Positions 47,818 through 62,840 are shown, counted from the first letter of the stretch. The stretch: DNA of 64,000 nt from Henricia sp. BOLD:AAB3569 (GCA_037783545.1 JBBELK010001377.1:62001-126000); one strand, 5' to 3'. Notes: generated by a model from the letters alone, not told the origin. Numbers and translations are program-made.

Positions 47818-50619
47818 TTGACAGATTTTCGCCGGGAAATGGCAGAGAAATTTCAAAGTTTAGAAAAAACTGGGTTGAGGCTTACTGACTGCTCTCACGC
47901 AAACCGTGGCTGTCTGTACACACCTCTTTGGGGTACTCCTGAGTTGTGCGCATGCTCAGTCATTCGGACTGTCGTTAACGCACCGCAGTTTGGCTCGGCA
48001 ATTTGGTCAAAGTGTGGTCCAAACGTCGGCAAATTTGGAGTTCGAAAAATGTTCCGACGAACTTCAAATTTTGCATGCCCTAAACTCTCTATATTGCGCA
48101 CTTGTCATAAAAAATTGACAGACTTTCGCCGGGAAATGGCAGAGAAATTTCAAAGTTTAGAAAAAACTGGGTTGAGGCTTCCTGACTGCTCTCACGCAAA
48201 CCGTGGCTGTCTGTACACACCTCTTTGGGGTACTCCTGAGTTGTGCGCATGCTCAGTCATTCGGACTGTCGTTAACGCACCGCAGTTTGGCTCGGCAATT
48301 TGGTCAAAGTGTGGTCCAAACGTCGGCAAATTTGGAGGTCGAAAAATGTTCCGACGAACTTCAAATTTTGCATGCCCTAAACTCTCTATATTGCGCACTT
48401 GTCATAAAAAATTGACAGACTTTCGCCGGGAAATGGCAGAGAAATTTCAAAGTTTAGAAAAAACTGGGTTGAGGCTTCCTGACTGCTCTCACGCAAACCG
48501 TGGCTGTCTGTACACACCTCTTTGGGGTACTCCTGAGTTGTGCGCATGCTCAGTCATTCGGACTGTCGTTAACGCACCGCAGTTTGGCTCGGCAATTTGG
48601 TCAAAGTGTGGTCCAAACGTCGGCAAATTTGGAGGTCGAAAAATGTTCCGACGAACTTTAAATTTTGCATGCCCTAAACTCTCTATATTGCGCACTTGTC
48701 ATAAAAAATTGACAGACTTTCGCCGGGAAATGGCAGAGAAATTTCAAAGTTTAGAAAAAACTTGGTTGAGGCTTCCTGACTGCTCTCACGCAAACCGTGG
48801 CTGTCTGTACACACCTCTTTGGGGTACTCCTGAGTTGTGCGCATGCTCAGTCATTCGGACTGTCGTTAACGCACCGCAGTTTGGCTCGGCAATTTGGTCA
48901 AAGTGTGGTCCAAACGTCGGCAAATTTGGAGGTCGAAAAATGTTCCGACGAACTTCAAATTTTGCATGCCCTAAACTCTCTATATTGCGCACTTGTCATA
49001 CAAAATTGACAGACTTTCGCCTGGAAATGGCAGATAAATTTCAAAGTTTAGAAAAAACTGGGTCGAGGCTTCCTGACTGCTCTCACGCAAACCGTGGCTG
49101 TCTGTACACACCTCTTTGGGGTACTCCTGAGTTGTGCGCATGCTCAGTCATTCGGACTGTCGTTAACGCACCGCAGTTTGGCTCGGCAATTTGGTCAAAG
49201 TGTGGTCCAAACGTCGGCAAATTTGGAGGTCGAAAAATGTTCCGACGAACTTCAAATTTTGCATGCCCTAAACTCTCTATATTGCGCACTTGTCATACAA
49301 AATTGACAGACTTTCGCCGGGAAATGGCAGAGAAATTTCAAAGTTTAGAAAAAACTGGGTTGAGGCTTACTGACTGCTCTCACGCAAACCGTGGCTGTCT
49401 GTACACACCTCTTTGGGGTACTCCTGAGTTGTGCGCATGCTCAGTCATTCGGACTGTCGTTAACGCACCGCAGTTTGGCTCGGCAATTTGGTCAAAGTGT
49501 GGTCCAAACGTCGGCAAATTTGGAGGTCGAAAAATGTTCCGACAAACTTCAAATTTTGCATGCCCTAAACTCTCTATATTGCGCACTTGTCATAAAAAAT
49601 TGACAGACTTTCGCCGGGAAATGGCAGAGAAATTTCAAAGTTTAGAAAAAACTGGGTTGAGGCTTCCTGACTGCTCTCACGCAAACCGTGGCTGTCTGTA
49701 CACACCTCTTTGGGGTACTCCTGAGTTGTGCGCATGCTCAGTCATTCGGACTGTCGTTAACGCACCGCAGTTTGGCTCGGCAATTTGGTCAAAGTGTGGT
49801 CCAAACGTCGGCAAATTTGGAGGTCGAAAAATGTTCCGACGAACTTCAAATTTTGCATGCCCTAAACTCTCTGTATTGCGCACTTGTCATACAAAATTGA
49901 CAGACTTTCGCCGGGAAATGGCAGAGAAATTTCAAAGTTTAGAAAAAACTGGGTCGAGGCTTCCTGACTGCTCTCACGCAAACCGTGGCTGTCTGTACAC
50001 ACCTCTTTGGGGTACTCCTGAGTTGTGCGCATGCTCAGTCATTCGGACTGTCGTTAACGCACCGCAGTTTGGCTCGGCAATTTGGTCAAAGTGTGGTCCA
50101 AACGTCGGCAAATTTGGAGGTCGAAAAATGTTCCGACGAACTTCAAATGTTGCATGCCCTAAACTCTCTATATTGCGCACTTGTCATAACAAATTGACAG
50201 ACTTTCGCCGGGAAATGGCAGAGAAATTTCAAAGTTTAGAAAAAACTGGGTTGAGGCTTCCTGACTGCTCTCACGCAAACCGTGGCTGTCTGTACACACC
50301 TCTTTGGGGTACTCCTGAGTTGTGCGCATGCTCAGTCATTCGGACTGTCGTTAACGCACCGCAGTTTGGCTCGGCAATTTGGTCAAAGTGTGGTCCAAAC
50401 GTCGGCAAATTTGAAGGTCGAAAAATGTTCCGACGAACTTCAAATTTTGCATGCCCTAAACTCTCTATATTGCGCACTTGTCATAAAAAATTGACAGACT
50501 TTCGCCGGGAAATGGCAGAGAAATTTCAAAGTTTAGAAAAAACTGGGTTGAGGCTTCCTGACTGCTCTCACGCAAACCGTGGCTGTCTGTACACACCTCT
50601 TTGAGGTACTCCTGAGTTG

Positions 50620-53600
50620 TGCGCATGCTCAGTCATTCGGACTGTCGTTAACGCACCGCAGTTTGGCTCGGCAATTTGGTCAAAGTGTGGTCCAAACGTC
50701 GGCAAATTTGGAGGTCGAAAAATGTTCCGACGAACTTCAAATTTTGCATGCCCTAAACTCTCTATATTGCGCACTTGTCATACAAAATTGACAGACTTTC
50801 GCCGGGAAATGGCAGAGAAATTTCAAAGTTTAGAAAAAACTGGGTTGAGGCTTCCTGACTGCTCTCGAGCAAACCGTGGCTGTCTGTACACACCTCTTTG
50901 GGGTACTCCTGAGTTGTGCGCATGCTCAGTCATTCGGACTGTCGTTAACGCACCGCAGTTTGGCTTGGCAATTTGGTCAAAGTGTGGTCCAAACGTCGGC
51001 AAATTTGGAGGTCGAAAAATGTTCCGACGAACTTCAAATTTTGCATGCCCTAAACTCTCTATATTGCGCACTTGTCATAAAAAATTGACAGACTTTCGCC
51101 GGGAAATGGCAGAGAAATTTCAAAGTTTAGAAAAAACTGGGTTGAGGCTTCCTGACTGCTCTCACGCAAACCGTGGCTGTCTGTACACACCTCTTTGGGG
51201 TACTCCTGAGTTGTGCGCATGCTCAGTCATTCGGACTGTCGTTAACGCACCGCAGTTTGGCTCGGCAATTTGGTCAAAGTGTGGTCCAAACGTCGGCAAA
51301 TTTGGAGGTCGAAAAATGTTCCGACGAACTTCAAATTTTGCATGCCCTAAACTCTCTATATTGCGCACTTATCATAAAAAATTGACAGACTTTCGCCGGG
51401 AAATGGCAGAGAAATTTCAAAGTTTAGAAAAAACTGGGTTGAGGCTTCCTGACTGCTCTCACGCAAACCGTGGCTGTCTGTACACACCTCTTTGGGGTAC
51501 TCCTGAGTTGTGCGCATGCTCAGTCATTCGGACTGTCGTTAACGCACCGCAGTTTGGCTCGGCAATTTGGTCAAAGTGTGGTCCAAACGTCGGCAAATTT
51601 GGAGGTCGAAAAATGTTCCGACGAACTTCAAATGTTGCATGCCCTAAACTCTCTATATTGCGCACTTGTCATAAAAAAATGACAGACTTTCGCCGGGAAA
51701 TGGCAGAGAAATTTCAAAGTTTAGAAAAAACTGGGTTGAGGCTTCCTGACTGCTCTCACGCAAACCGTGGCTGTCTGTACACACCTCTTTGGGGTACTCC
51801 TGAGTTGTGCGCATGCTCAGTCATTCGGACTGTCGTTAACGCACCGCAGTTTGGCTTGGCAATTTGGTCAAAGTGTGGTCCAAACGTCGGCAAATTTGGA
51901 GGTCGAAAAATGTTCCGACGAACTTCAAATTTTGCATGCCCTAAACTCTCTATATTGCGCACTTGTCATAAAAAATTGACAGACTTTCGCCGGGAAATGG
52001 CAGAGAAATTTCAAAGTTTAGAAAAAACTGGGTTGAGGCTTCCTGACTGCTCTCACGCAAACCGTGGCTGTCTGTACACACCTCTTTGGGGTACTCCTGA
52101 GTTGTGCGCATGCTCAGTCATTCGGACTGTCGTTAACGCACCGCAGTTTGGCTCGGCAATTTGGTCAAAGTGTGGTCCAAACGTCGGCAAATTTGGGATC
52201 GAAAAATGTTCCGACGAACTTAAAATTTTGCATGCCCTAAACTCTCTATATTGCGCACTTGTCATAACAAATTGACAGACTTTCGCCGGGAAATGGCAGA
52301 GAAATTTCAAAGTTTAGAAAAAAACTGGGTTGAGGCTTCCTGACTGCTCTCACGCAAACCGTGGCTGTCTGTACACACCTCTTTGGGGTACTCCTGAGTT
52401 GTGCGCATGCTCAGTCATTCGGACTGTCGTTAACGCACCGCAGTTTGGCTCGTCAATTTGGTCAAAGTGTGGTCCAAACGTCGGCAAATTTGGAGGTCGA
52501 AAAATGTTCCGACGAACTTCAGATTTTGCATGCCCTAAACTCTCTATATTGCGCACTTATCATAAAAAATTGACAGACTTTCGCCGGGAAATGGCAGAGA
52601 AATTTCAAAGTTTAGAAAAAACTGGGTTGAGGCTTCCTGACTGCTCTCACGCAAACCGTGGCTGTCTGTACACACCTCTTTGGGGTACTCCTGAGTTGTG
52701 CGCATGCTCAGTCATTCGGACTGTCGTTAACGCACCGCAGTTTGGCTCGGCAATTTGGTCAAAGTGTGGTCCAAACGTCGGCAAATTTGGAGGTCGAAAA
52801 ATGTTCCGACGAACTTCAAATTTTGCATGCCCTAAACTCTCTATATTGCGCACTTGTCATAAAAAATTGACAGACTTTCGCCGGGAAATGGCAGAGAAAT
52901 TTCAAAGTTTAGAAAAAACTGGGTTGAGGCTTCCTGACTGCTCTCACGCAAACCGTGGCTGTCTGTACACACCTCTTTGGGGTACTCCTGAGTTGTGCGC
53001 ATGCTCAGTCATTCGGACTGTCGTTAACGCACCGCAGTTTGGCTCGGCAATTTGGTCAAAGTGTGGTCCAAACGTCGGCAAATTTGGAAGTCGAAAAATG
53101 TTCCGACGAACTTCAAATTTTGCATGCCCTAAACTCTCTATATTGCGCACTTGTCATAAAAAATTGACAGACTTTCGCCGGGAAATGGCAGAGAAATTTC
53201 AAAGTTTAGAAAAAACTGGGTTGAGGCTTCCTGACTGCTCTCACGCAAACCGTGGCTGTCTGTACACACCTCTTTGGGGTACTCCTGAGTTGTGCGCATG
53301 CTCAGTCATTCGGACTGTCGTTAACGCACCGCAGTTTGGCTCGGCAATTTGGTCAAAGTGTGGTCCAAACGTCGGCAAATTTGGAGGTCGAAAAATGTTC
53401 CGACGAACTTCAAATTTTGCATGCCCTAAACTCTCTATAATGCGCACTTGTCATACAAAATTGACAGACTTTCGCCGGGAAATGGCAGAGAAATTTCAAA
53501 GTTTAGAAAAAACTGGGTTGAGGCTTCCTGACTGCTCTCACGCAAACCGTGGCTGTCTGTACACACCTCTTTGGGGTACTCCTGAGTTGTGCGCATGCTC

Positions 53601-56600
53601 AGTCATTCGGACTGTCGTTAACGCACCGCAGTTTGGCTTGGCAATTTGGTCAAGGTGTGGTCCAAACGTCGGCAAATTTGGAGGTCGAAAAATGTTCCGA
53701 CGAACTTCAAATTTTGCATGCCCTAAACTCTCTATATTGCGCACTTGTCATAAAAAATTGACAGACTTTCGCCGGGAAATGGCAGAGAAATTTCAAAGTT
53801 TAGAAAAAACTGGGTTGAGGCTTCCTGACTGCTCTCACGCAAACCGTGGCTGTCTGTACACACCTCTTTGGGGTACTCCTGAGTTGTGCGCATGCTCAGT
53901 CATTCGGACTGTCGTTAACGCACCGCAGTTTGGCTCGGCAATTTGGTCAAAGTGTGGTCCAAACGTCGGCAAATTTGGAGGTCGAAAAATGTTCCGACGA
54001 ACTTCAAATTTTGCATGCCCTAAACTCTCTATATTGCGCACTTGTCATAAAAAATTGACAGACTTTCGCCGGGAAATGGCAGAGAAATTTCAAAGTTTAG
54101 AAAAAACTGGGTTGAGGCTTCCTGACTGCTCTCACGCAAACCGTGGCTGTCTGTACACACCTCTTTGGGGTACTCCTGAGTTGTGCGCATGCTCAGTCAT
54201 TCGGACTGTCGTTAACGCACCGCAGTTTGGCTCGGCAATTTGGTCAAAGTGTGGTCCAAACGTCGGCAAATTTGGAGGTCGAAAAATGTTCCGACGAACT
54301 TCAAATTTTGCATGCCCTAAACTCTCTATATTGCGCACTTATCATAAAAAATTGACAGACTTTCGCCGGGAAATGGCAGAGAAATTTCAAAGTTTAGAAA
54401 AAACTGGGTTGAGGCTTCCTGACTGCTCTCACGCAAACCGTGGCTGTCTGTACACACCTCTTTGGGGTACTCCTGAGTTGTGCGCATGCTCAGTCATTCG
54501 GACTGTCGTTAACGCACCGCAGTTTGGCATGGCAATTTGGTCAAAGTGTGGTCCAAACGTCGGCAAATTTGGAGGTCGAAAAATGTTCCGACGAACTTCA
54601 AATTTTGCATGCCCTAAACTCTCTATATTGCGCACTTGTCATAAAAAATTGACAGACTTTCGCCGGGAAATGGCAGAGAAATTTCAAAGTTTAGAAAAAA
54701 CTGGGTTGAGGCTTCCTGACTGCTCTCACGCAAACCGTGGCTGTCTGTACACACCTCTTTGGGGTACTCCTGAGTTGTGCGCATGCTCAGTCATTCGGAC
54801 TGTCGTTAACGCACCGCAGTTTGGCTCGGCAATTTGGTCAAAGTGTGGTCCAAACGTCGGCAAATTTGGAGGTCGAAAAATGTTCCGACGTACTTCAAAT
54901 TTTGCATGCCCTAAACTCTCTATAATGCGCACTTGTCATACAAAATTGACAGACTTTCGCCGGGAAATGGCAGAGAAATTTCAAAGTTTAGAAAAAACTG
55001 GGTTGAGGCTTCCTGACTGCTCTCACGCAAACCGTGGCTGTCTGTACACACCTCTTTGGGGTACTCCTGAGTTGTGCGCATGCTCAGTCATTCGGACTGT
55101 CGTTAACGCACCGCAGTTTGGCTCGGCAATTTGGTCAAAGTGTGGTCCAAACGTCGGCAAATTTGGAGGTCGAAAAATGTTCCGACGAACTTCAAATTTT
55201 GCATGCCCTAAACTCTCTATATTGCGCACTTGTCATAAAAAATTGACAGACTTTCGCCAGGAAATGGCAGAGAAATTTCAAAGTTTAGAAAAAACTGGGT
55301 TGAGGCTTCCTGACTGCTCTCATGCAAACCGTGGCTGTCTGTACACACCTCTTTGGGGTACTCCTGAGTTGTGCGCATGCTCAGTCATTCGGACTGTCGT
55401 TAACGCACCGCAGTTTGGCTCGGCAATTTGGTCAAAGTGTGGTCCAAACGTCGGCAAATTTGGAGGTCGAAAAATGTTCCGACGAACTTCAAATTTTGCA
55501 TGCCCTAAACTCTCTATAATGCGCACTTGTCATACAAAATTGACAGACTTTCGCCGGGAAATGGCAGAGAAATTTCAAAGTTTAGAAAAAACTGGGTTGA
55601 GGCTTCCTGACTGCTATCACGCAAACCGTGGCTGTCTGTACACACCTCTTTGGGGTACTCCTGAGTTGTGCGCATGCTCAGTCATTCGGACTGTCGTTAA
55701 CGCACCGCAGTTTGGCTTGGCAATTTGGTCAAAGTGTGGTCCAAACGTCGGCAAATTTGGAGGTCGAAAAATGTTCCGACGAACTTCAAATTTTGCATGC
55801 CCTAAACTCTCTATATTGCGCACTTGTCATAAAAAATTGACAGACTTTCGCCGGGAAATGGCAGAGAAATTTCAAAGTTTAGAAAAAACTGGGTTGAGGC
55901 TTCCTGACTGCTCTCACGCAAACCGTGGCTGTCTGTACACACCTCTTTGGGGTACTCCTGAGTTGTGCGCATGCTCAGTCATTCGGACTGTCGTTAACGC
56001 ACCGCAGTTTGGCTCGGCAATTTGGTCAAAGTGTGGTCCAAACGTCGGCAAATTTGGAGGTCGAAAAATGTTCCGACGAACTTCAAATTTTGCATGCCCT
56101 AAACTCTCTATATTGCGCACTTATCATAAAAAATTGACAGACTTTCGCCGGGAAATGGCAGAGAAATTTCAAAGTTTAGAAAAAACTGGGTTGAGGCTTC
56201 CTGACTGCTCTCACGCAAACCGTGGCTGTCTGTACACACCTCTTTGGGGTACTCCTGAGTTGTGCGCATGCTCAGTCATTCGGACTGTCGTTAACGCACC
56301 GCAGTTTGGCTCGGCAATTTGGTCAAAGTGTGGTCCAAACGTCGGCAAATTTGGAGGTCGAAAAATGTTCCGACGAACTTCAAATGTTGCATGCCCTAAA
56401 CTCTCTATATTGCGCACTTGTCATAAAAAAATGACAGACTTTCGCCGGGAAATGGCAGAGAAATTTCAAAGTTTAGAAAAAACTGGGTTGAGGCTTCCTG
56501 ACTGCTCTCACGCAAACCGTGGCTGTCTGTACACACCTCTTTGGGGTACTCCTGAGTTGTGCGCATGCTCAGTCATTCGGACTGTCGTTAACGCACCGCA

Positions 56601-59393
56601 GTTTGGCTTGGCAATTTGGTCAAAGTGTGGTCCAAACGTCGGCAAATTTGGAGGTCGAAAAATGTTCCGACGAACTTCAAATTTTGCATGCCCTAAACTC
56701 TCTATATTGCGCACTTGTCATAAAAAATTGACAGACTTTCGCCGGGAAATGGCAGAGAAATTTCAAAGTTTAGAAAAAACTGGGTTGAGGCTTCCTGACT
56801 GCTCTCACGCAAACCGTGGCTGTCTGTACACACCTCTTTGGGGTACTCCTGAGTTGTGCGCATGCTCAGTCATTCGGACTGTCGTTAACGCACCGCAGTT
56901 TGGCTCGGCAATTTGGTCAAAGTGTGGTCCAAACGTCGGCAAATTTGGGATCGAAAAATGTTCCGACGAACTTAAAATTTTGCATGCCCTAAACTCTCTA
57001 TATTGCGCACTTGTCATAACAAATTGACAGACTTTCGCCGGGAAATGGCAGAGAAATTTCAAAGTTTAGAAAAAACTGGGTTGAGGCTTCCTGACTGCTC
57101 TCACGCAAACCGTGGCTGTCTGTACACACCTCTTTGGGGTACTCCTGAGTTGTGCGCATGCTCAGTCATTCGGACTGTCGTTAACGCACCGCAGTTTGGC
57201 TCGGCAATTTGGTCAAAGTGTGGTCCAAACGTCGGCAAATTTGGAGGTCGAAAAATGTTCCGACGTACTTCAAATTTTGCATGCCCTAAACTCTCTATAA
57301 TGCGCACTTGTCATACAAAATTGACAGACTTTCGCCGGGAAATGGCAGAGAAATTTCAAAGTTTAGAAAAAACTGGGTTGAGGCTTCCTGACTGCTCTCA
57401 CGCAAACCGTGGCTGTCTGTACACACCTCTTTGGGGTACTCCTGAGTTGTGCGCATGCTCAGTCATTCGGACTGTCGTTAACGCACCGCAGTTTGGCTCG
57501 GCAATTTGGTCAAAGTGTGGTCCAAACGTCGGCAAATTTGGAGGTCGAAAAATGTTCCGACGAACTTCAAATTTTGCATGCCCTAAACTCTCTATATTGC
57601 GCACTTGTCATAAAAAATTGACAGACTTTCGCCAGGAAATGGCAGAGAAATTTCAAAGTTTAGAAAAAACTGGGTTGAGGCTTCCTGACTGCTCTCATGC
57701 AAACCGTGGCTGTCTGTACACACCTCTTTGGGGTACTCCTGAGTTGTGCGCATGCTCAGTCATTCGGACTGTCGTTAACGCACCGCAGTTTGGCTCGGCA
57801 ATTTGGTCAAAGTGTGGTCCAAACGTCGGCAAATTTGGAGGTCGAAAAATGTTCCGACGAACTTCAAATTTTGCATGCCCTAAACTCTCTATAATGCGCA
57901 CTTGTCATACAAAATTGACAGACTTTCGCCGGGAAATGGCAGAGAAATTTCAAAGTTTAGAAAAAACTGGGTTGAGGCTTCCTGACTGCTATCACGCAAA
58001 CCGTGGCTGTCTGTACACACCTCTTTGGGGTACTCCTGAGTTGTGCGCATGCTCAGTCATTCGGACTGTCGTTAACGCACCGCAGTTTGGCTTGGCAATT
58101 TGGTCAAAGTGTGGTCCAAACGTCGGCAAATTTGGAGGTCGAAAAATGTTCCGACGAACTTCAAATTTTGCATGCCCTAAACTCTCTATATTGCGCACTT
58201 GTCATAAAAAATTGACAGACTTTCGCCGGGAAATGGCAGAGAAATTTCAAAGTTTAGAAAAAACTGGGTTGAGGCTTCCTGACTGCTCTCACGCAAACCG
58301 TGGCTGTCTGTACACACCTCTTTGGGGTACTCCTGAGTTGTGCGCATGCTCAGTCATTCGGACTGTCGTTAACGCACCGCAGTTTGGCTCGGCAATTTGG
58401 TCAAAGTGTGGTCCAAACGTCGGCAAATTTGGAGGTCGAAAAATGTTCCGACGAACTTCAAATTTTGCATGCCCTAAACTCTCTATATTGCGCACTTATC
58501 ATAAAAAATTGACAGACTTTCGCCGGGAAATGGCAGAGAAATTTCAAAGTTTAGAAAAAACTGGGTTGAGGCTTCCTGACTGCTCTCACGCAAACCGTGG
58601 CTGTCTGTACACACCTCTTTGGGGTACTCCTGAGTTGTGCGCATGCTCAGTCATTCGGACTGTCGTTAACGCACCGCAGTTTGGCTCGGCAATTTGGTCA
58701 AAGTGTGGTCCAAACGTCGGCAAATTTGGAGGTCGAAAAATGTTCCGACGAACTTCAAATGTTGCATGCCCTAAACTCTCTATATTGCGCACTTGTCATA
58801 AAAAAATGACAGACTTTCGCCGGGAAATGGCAGAGAAATTTCAAAGTTTAGAAAAAACTGGGTTGAGGCTTCCTGACTGCTCTCACGCAAACCGTGGCTG
58901 TCTGTACACACCTCTTTGGGGTACTCCTGAGTTGTGCGCATGCTCAGTCATTCGGACTGTCGTTAACGCACCGCAGTTTGGCTTGGCAATTTGGTCAAAG
59001 TGTGGTCCAAACGTCGGCAAATTTGGAGGTCGAAAAATGTTCCGACGAACTTCAAATTTTGCATGCCCTAAACTCTCTATATTGCGCACTTGTCATAAAA
59101 AATTGACAGACTTTCGCCGGGAAATGGCAGAGAAATTTCAAAGTTTAGAAAAAACTGGGTTGAGGCTTCCTGACTGCTCTCACGCAAACCGTGGCTGTCT
59201 GTACACACCTCTTTGGGGTACTCCTGAGTTGTGCGCATGCTCAGTCATTCGGACTGTCGTTAACGCACCGCAGTTTGGCTCGGCAATTTGGTCAAAGTGT
59301 GGTCCAAACGTCGGCAAATTTGGGATCGAAAAATGTTCCGACGAACTTAAAATTTTGCATGCCCTAAACTCTCTATATTGCGCACTTGTCATA
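50620..59393 (+). repeat. 2375-bp and 4752-bp nested higher-order repeats in family B
   Basis: A block ending in the marker GGGATCGAAAAATG (one base shorter than GGAGGTCG, with CTTAAAATT following) occurs at 52195, 56947 and 59322, spaced 4752 and 2375 bp. The preceding variants repeat in the same order: GGCTTGGCA, CTTATCATAA, AAATGTTGC with CATAAAAAAATGAC, GGCTTGGCA. Copies 54644-57018 and 57019-59393 are eight-monomer tandem duplicates. They share CGACGTACTT (54891, 57266), CTCATGCAAACC (about 55322, 57697) and CTGCTATCACG (55616, 57991). Confidence 0.9.
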
Positions 59394-62300
59394 ACAAATT
59401 GACAGACTTTCGCCGGGAAATGGCAGAGAAATTTCAAAGTTTAGAAAAAACTGGGTTGAGGCTTCCTGACTGCTCTCACGCAAACCGTGGCTGTCTGTAC
59501 ACACCTCTTTGGGGTACTCCTGAGTTGTGCGCATGCTCAGTCATTCGGACTGTCGTTAACGCACCGCAGTTTGGCTCGTCAATTTGGTCAAAGTGTGGTC
59601 CAAACGTCGGCAAATTTGGAGGTCGAAAAATGTTCCGACGAACTTCAGATTTTGCATGCCCTAAACTCTCTATATTGCGCACTTATCATAAAAAATTGAC
59701 AGACTTTCGCCGGGAAATGGCAGAGAAATTTCAAAGTTTAGAAAAAACTGGGTTGAGGCTTCCTGACTGCTCTCACGCAAACCGTGGCTGTCTGTACACA
59801 CCTCTTTGGGGTACTCCTGAGTTGTGCGCATGCTCAGTCATTCGGACTGTCGTTAACGCACCGCAGTTTGGCTCGGCAATTTGGTCAAAGTGTGGTCCAA
59901 ACGTCGGCAAATTTGGAGGTCGAAAAATGTTCCGACGAACTTCAAATTTTGCATGCCCTAAACTCTCTATATTGCGCACTTGTCATAAAAAATTGACAGA
60001 CTTTCGCCGGGAAATGGCAGAGAAATTTCAAAGTTTAGAAAAAACTGGGTTGAGGCTTCCTGACTGCTCTCACGCAAACCGTGGCTGTCTGTACACACCT
60101 CTTTGGGGTACTCCTGAGTTGTGCGCATGCTCAGTCATTCGGACTGTCGTTAACGCACCGCAGTTTGGCTCGGCAATTTGGTCAAAGTGTGGTCCAAACG
60201 TCGGCAAATTTGGAGGTCGAAAAATGTTCCGACGAACTTCAAATTTTGCATGCCCTAAACTCTCTATATTGCGCACTTGTCATAAAAAATTGACAGACTT
60301 TCGCCGGGAAATGGCAGAGAAATTTCAAAGTTTAGAAAAAACTGGGTTGAGGCTTCCTGACTGCTCTCACGCAAACCGTGGCTGTCTGTACACACCTCTT
60401 TGGGGTACTCCTGAGTTGTGCGCATGCTCAGTCATTCGGACTGTCGTTAACGCACCGCAGTTTGGCTCGGCAATTTGGTCAAAGTGTGGTCCAAACGTCG
60501 GCAAATTTGGAGGTCGAAAAATGTTCCGACGAACTTCAAATTTTGCATGCCCTAAACTCTCTATAATGCGCACTTGTCATACAAAATTGACAGACTTTCG
60601 CCGGGAAATGGCAGAGAAATTTCAAAGTTTAGAAAAAACTGGGTTGAGGCTTCCTGACTGCTCTCACGCAAACCGTGGCTGTCTGTACACACCTCTTTGG
60701 GGTACTCCTGAGTTGTGCGCATGCTCAGTCATTCGGACTGTCGTTAACGCACCGCAGTTTGGCTTGGCAATTTGGTCAAGGTGTGGTCCAAACGTCGGCA
60801 AATTTGGAGGTCGAAAAATGTTCCGACGAACTTCAAATTTTGCATGCCCTAAACTCTCTATATTGCGCACTTGTCATAAAAAATTGACAGACTTTCGCCG
60901 GGAAATGGCAGAGAAATTTCAAAGTTTAGAAAAAACTGGGTTGAGGCTTCCTGACTGCTCTCACGCAAACCGTGGCTGTCTGTACACACCTCTTTGGGGT
61001 ACTCCTGAGTTGTGCGCATGCTCAGTCATTCGGACTGTCGTTAACGCACCGCAGTTTGGCTCGGCAATTTGGTCAAAGTGTGGTCCAAACGTCGGCAAAT
61101 TTGGAGGTCGAAAAATGTTCCGACGAACTTCAAATTTTGCATGCCCTAAACTCTCTATATTGCGCACTTGTCATAAAAAATTGACAGACTTTCGCCGGGA
61201 AATGGCAGAGAAATTTCAAAGTTTAGAAAAAACTGGGTTGAGGCTTCCTGACTGCTCTCACGCAAACCGTGGCTGTCTGTACACACCTCTTTGGGGTACT
61301 CCTGAGTTGTGCGCATGCTCAGTCATTCGGACTGTCGTTAACGCACCGCAGTTTGGCTCGGCAATTTGGTCAAAGTGTGGTCCAAACGTCGGCAAATTTG
61401 GAGGTCGAAAAATGTTCCGACGAACTTCAAATTTTGCATGCCCTAAACTCTCTATATTGCGCACTTATCATAAAAAATTGACAGACTTTCGCCGGGAAAT
61501 GGCAGAGAAATTTCAAAGTTTAGAAAAAACTGGGTTGAGGCTTCCTGACTGCTCTCACGCAAACCGTGGCTGTCTGTACACACCTCTTTGGGGTACTCCT
61601 GAGTTGTGCGCATGCTCAGTCATTCGGACTGTCGTTAACGCACCGCAGTTTGGCATGGCAATTTGGTCAAAGTGTGGTCCAAACGTCGGCAAATTTGGAG
61701 GTCGAAAAATGTTCCGACGAACTTCAAATTTTGCATGCCCTAAACTCTCTATATTGCGCACTTGTCATAAAAAATTGACAGACTTTCGCCGGGAAATGGC
61801 AGAGAAATTTCAAAGTTTAGAAAAAACTGGGTTGAGGCTTCCTGACTGCTCTCACGCAAACCGTGGCTGTCTGTACACACCTCTTTGGGGTACTCCTGAG
61901 TTGTGCGCATGCTCAGTCATTCGGACTGTCGTTAACGCACCGCAGTTTGGCTCGGCAATTTGGTCAAAGTGTGGTCCAAACGTCGGCAAATTTGGAGGTC
62001 GAAAAATGTTCCGACGTACTTCAAATTTTGCATGCCCTAAACTCTCTATAATGCGCACTTGTCATACAAAATTGACAGACTTTCGCCGGGAAATGGCAGA
62101 GAAATTTCAAAGTTTAGAAAAAACTGGGTTGAGGCTTCCTGACTGCTCTCACGCAAACCGTGGCTGTCTGTACACACCTCTTTGGGGTACTCCTGAGTTG
62201 TGCGCATGCTCAGTCATTCGGACTGTCGTTAACGCACCGCAGTTTGGCTCGGCAATTTGGTCAAAGTGTGGTCCAAACGTCGGCAAATTTGGAGGTCGAA

Positions 62301-62840
62301 AAATGTTCCGACGAACTTCAAATTTTGCATGCCCTAAACTCTCTATATTGCGCACTTGTCATAAAAAATTGACAGACTTTCGCCAGGAAATGGCAGAGAA
62401 ATTTCAAAGTTTAGAAAAAACTGGGTTGAGGCTTCCTGACTGCTCTCATGCAAACCGTGGCTGTCTGTACACACCTCTTTGGGGTACTCCTGAGTTGTGC
62501 GCATGCTCAGTCATTCGGACTGTCGTTAACGCACCGCAGTTTGGCTCGGCAATTTGGTCAAAGTGTGGTCCAAACGTCGGCAAATTTGGAGGTCGAAAAT
62601 GGTTCCGACGAACTTCAAATTTTGCATGCCCTAAACTCTCTATAATGCGCACTTGTCATACAAAATTGACAGACTTTCGCCGGGAAATGGCAGAGAAATT
62701 TCAAAGTTTAGAAAAAACTGGGTTGAGGCTTCCTGACTGCTATCACGCAAACCGTGGCTGTCTGTACACACCTCTTTGGGGTACTCCTGAGTTGTGCGCA
62801 TGCTCAGTCATTCGGACTGTCGTTAACGCACCGCAGTTTG
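52330..62840 (+). repeat. 7126-bp (24-monomer) duplication in family B
   Basis: Six rare variants recur at exactly 7126 bp: GGCTCGTCAATTT (52453, 59579), TTCAGATTTTGC (52522, 59648), GTCAAGGTGTGG (53655, 60781), GGCATGGCA (54529, 61655), CGACGTACTT (54891, 62017) and CTGCTATCACG (55616, 62742). The length is 24 periods less the two one-base deletions in between. The copies differ at only a few sites, for example GGAAGTCG at about 53091 against GGAGGTCG. Agreement ends near 55716/62842, where the left copy has GGCTTGGCA and the right GGCTCGGCA. Confidence 0.92.
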
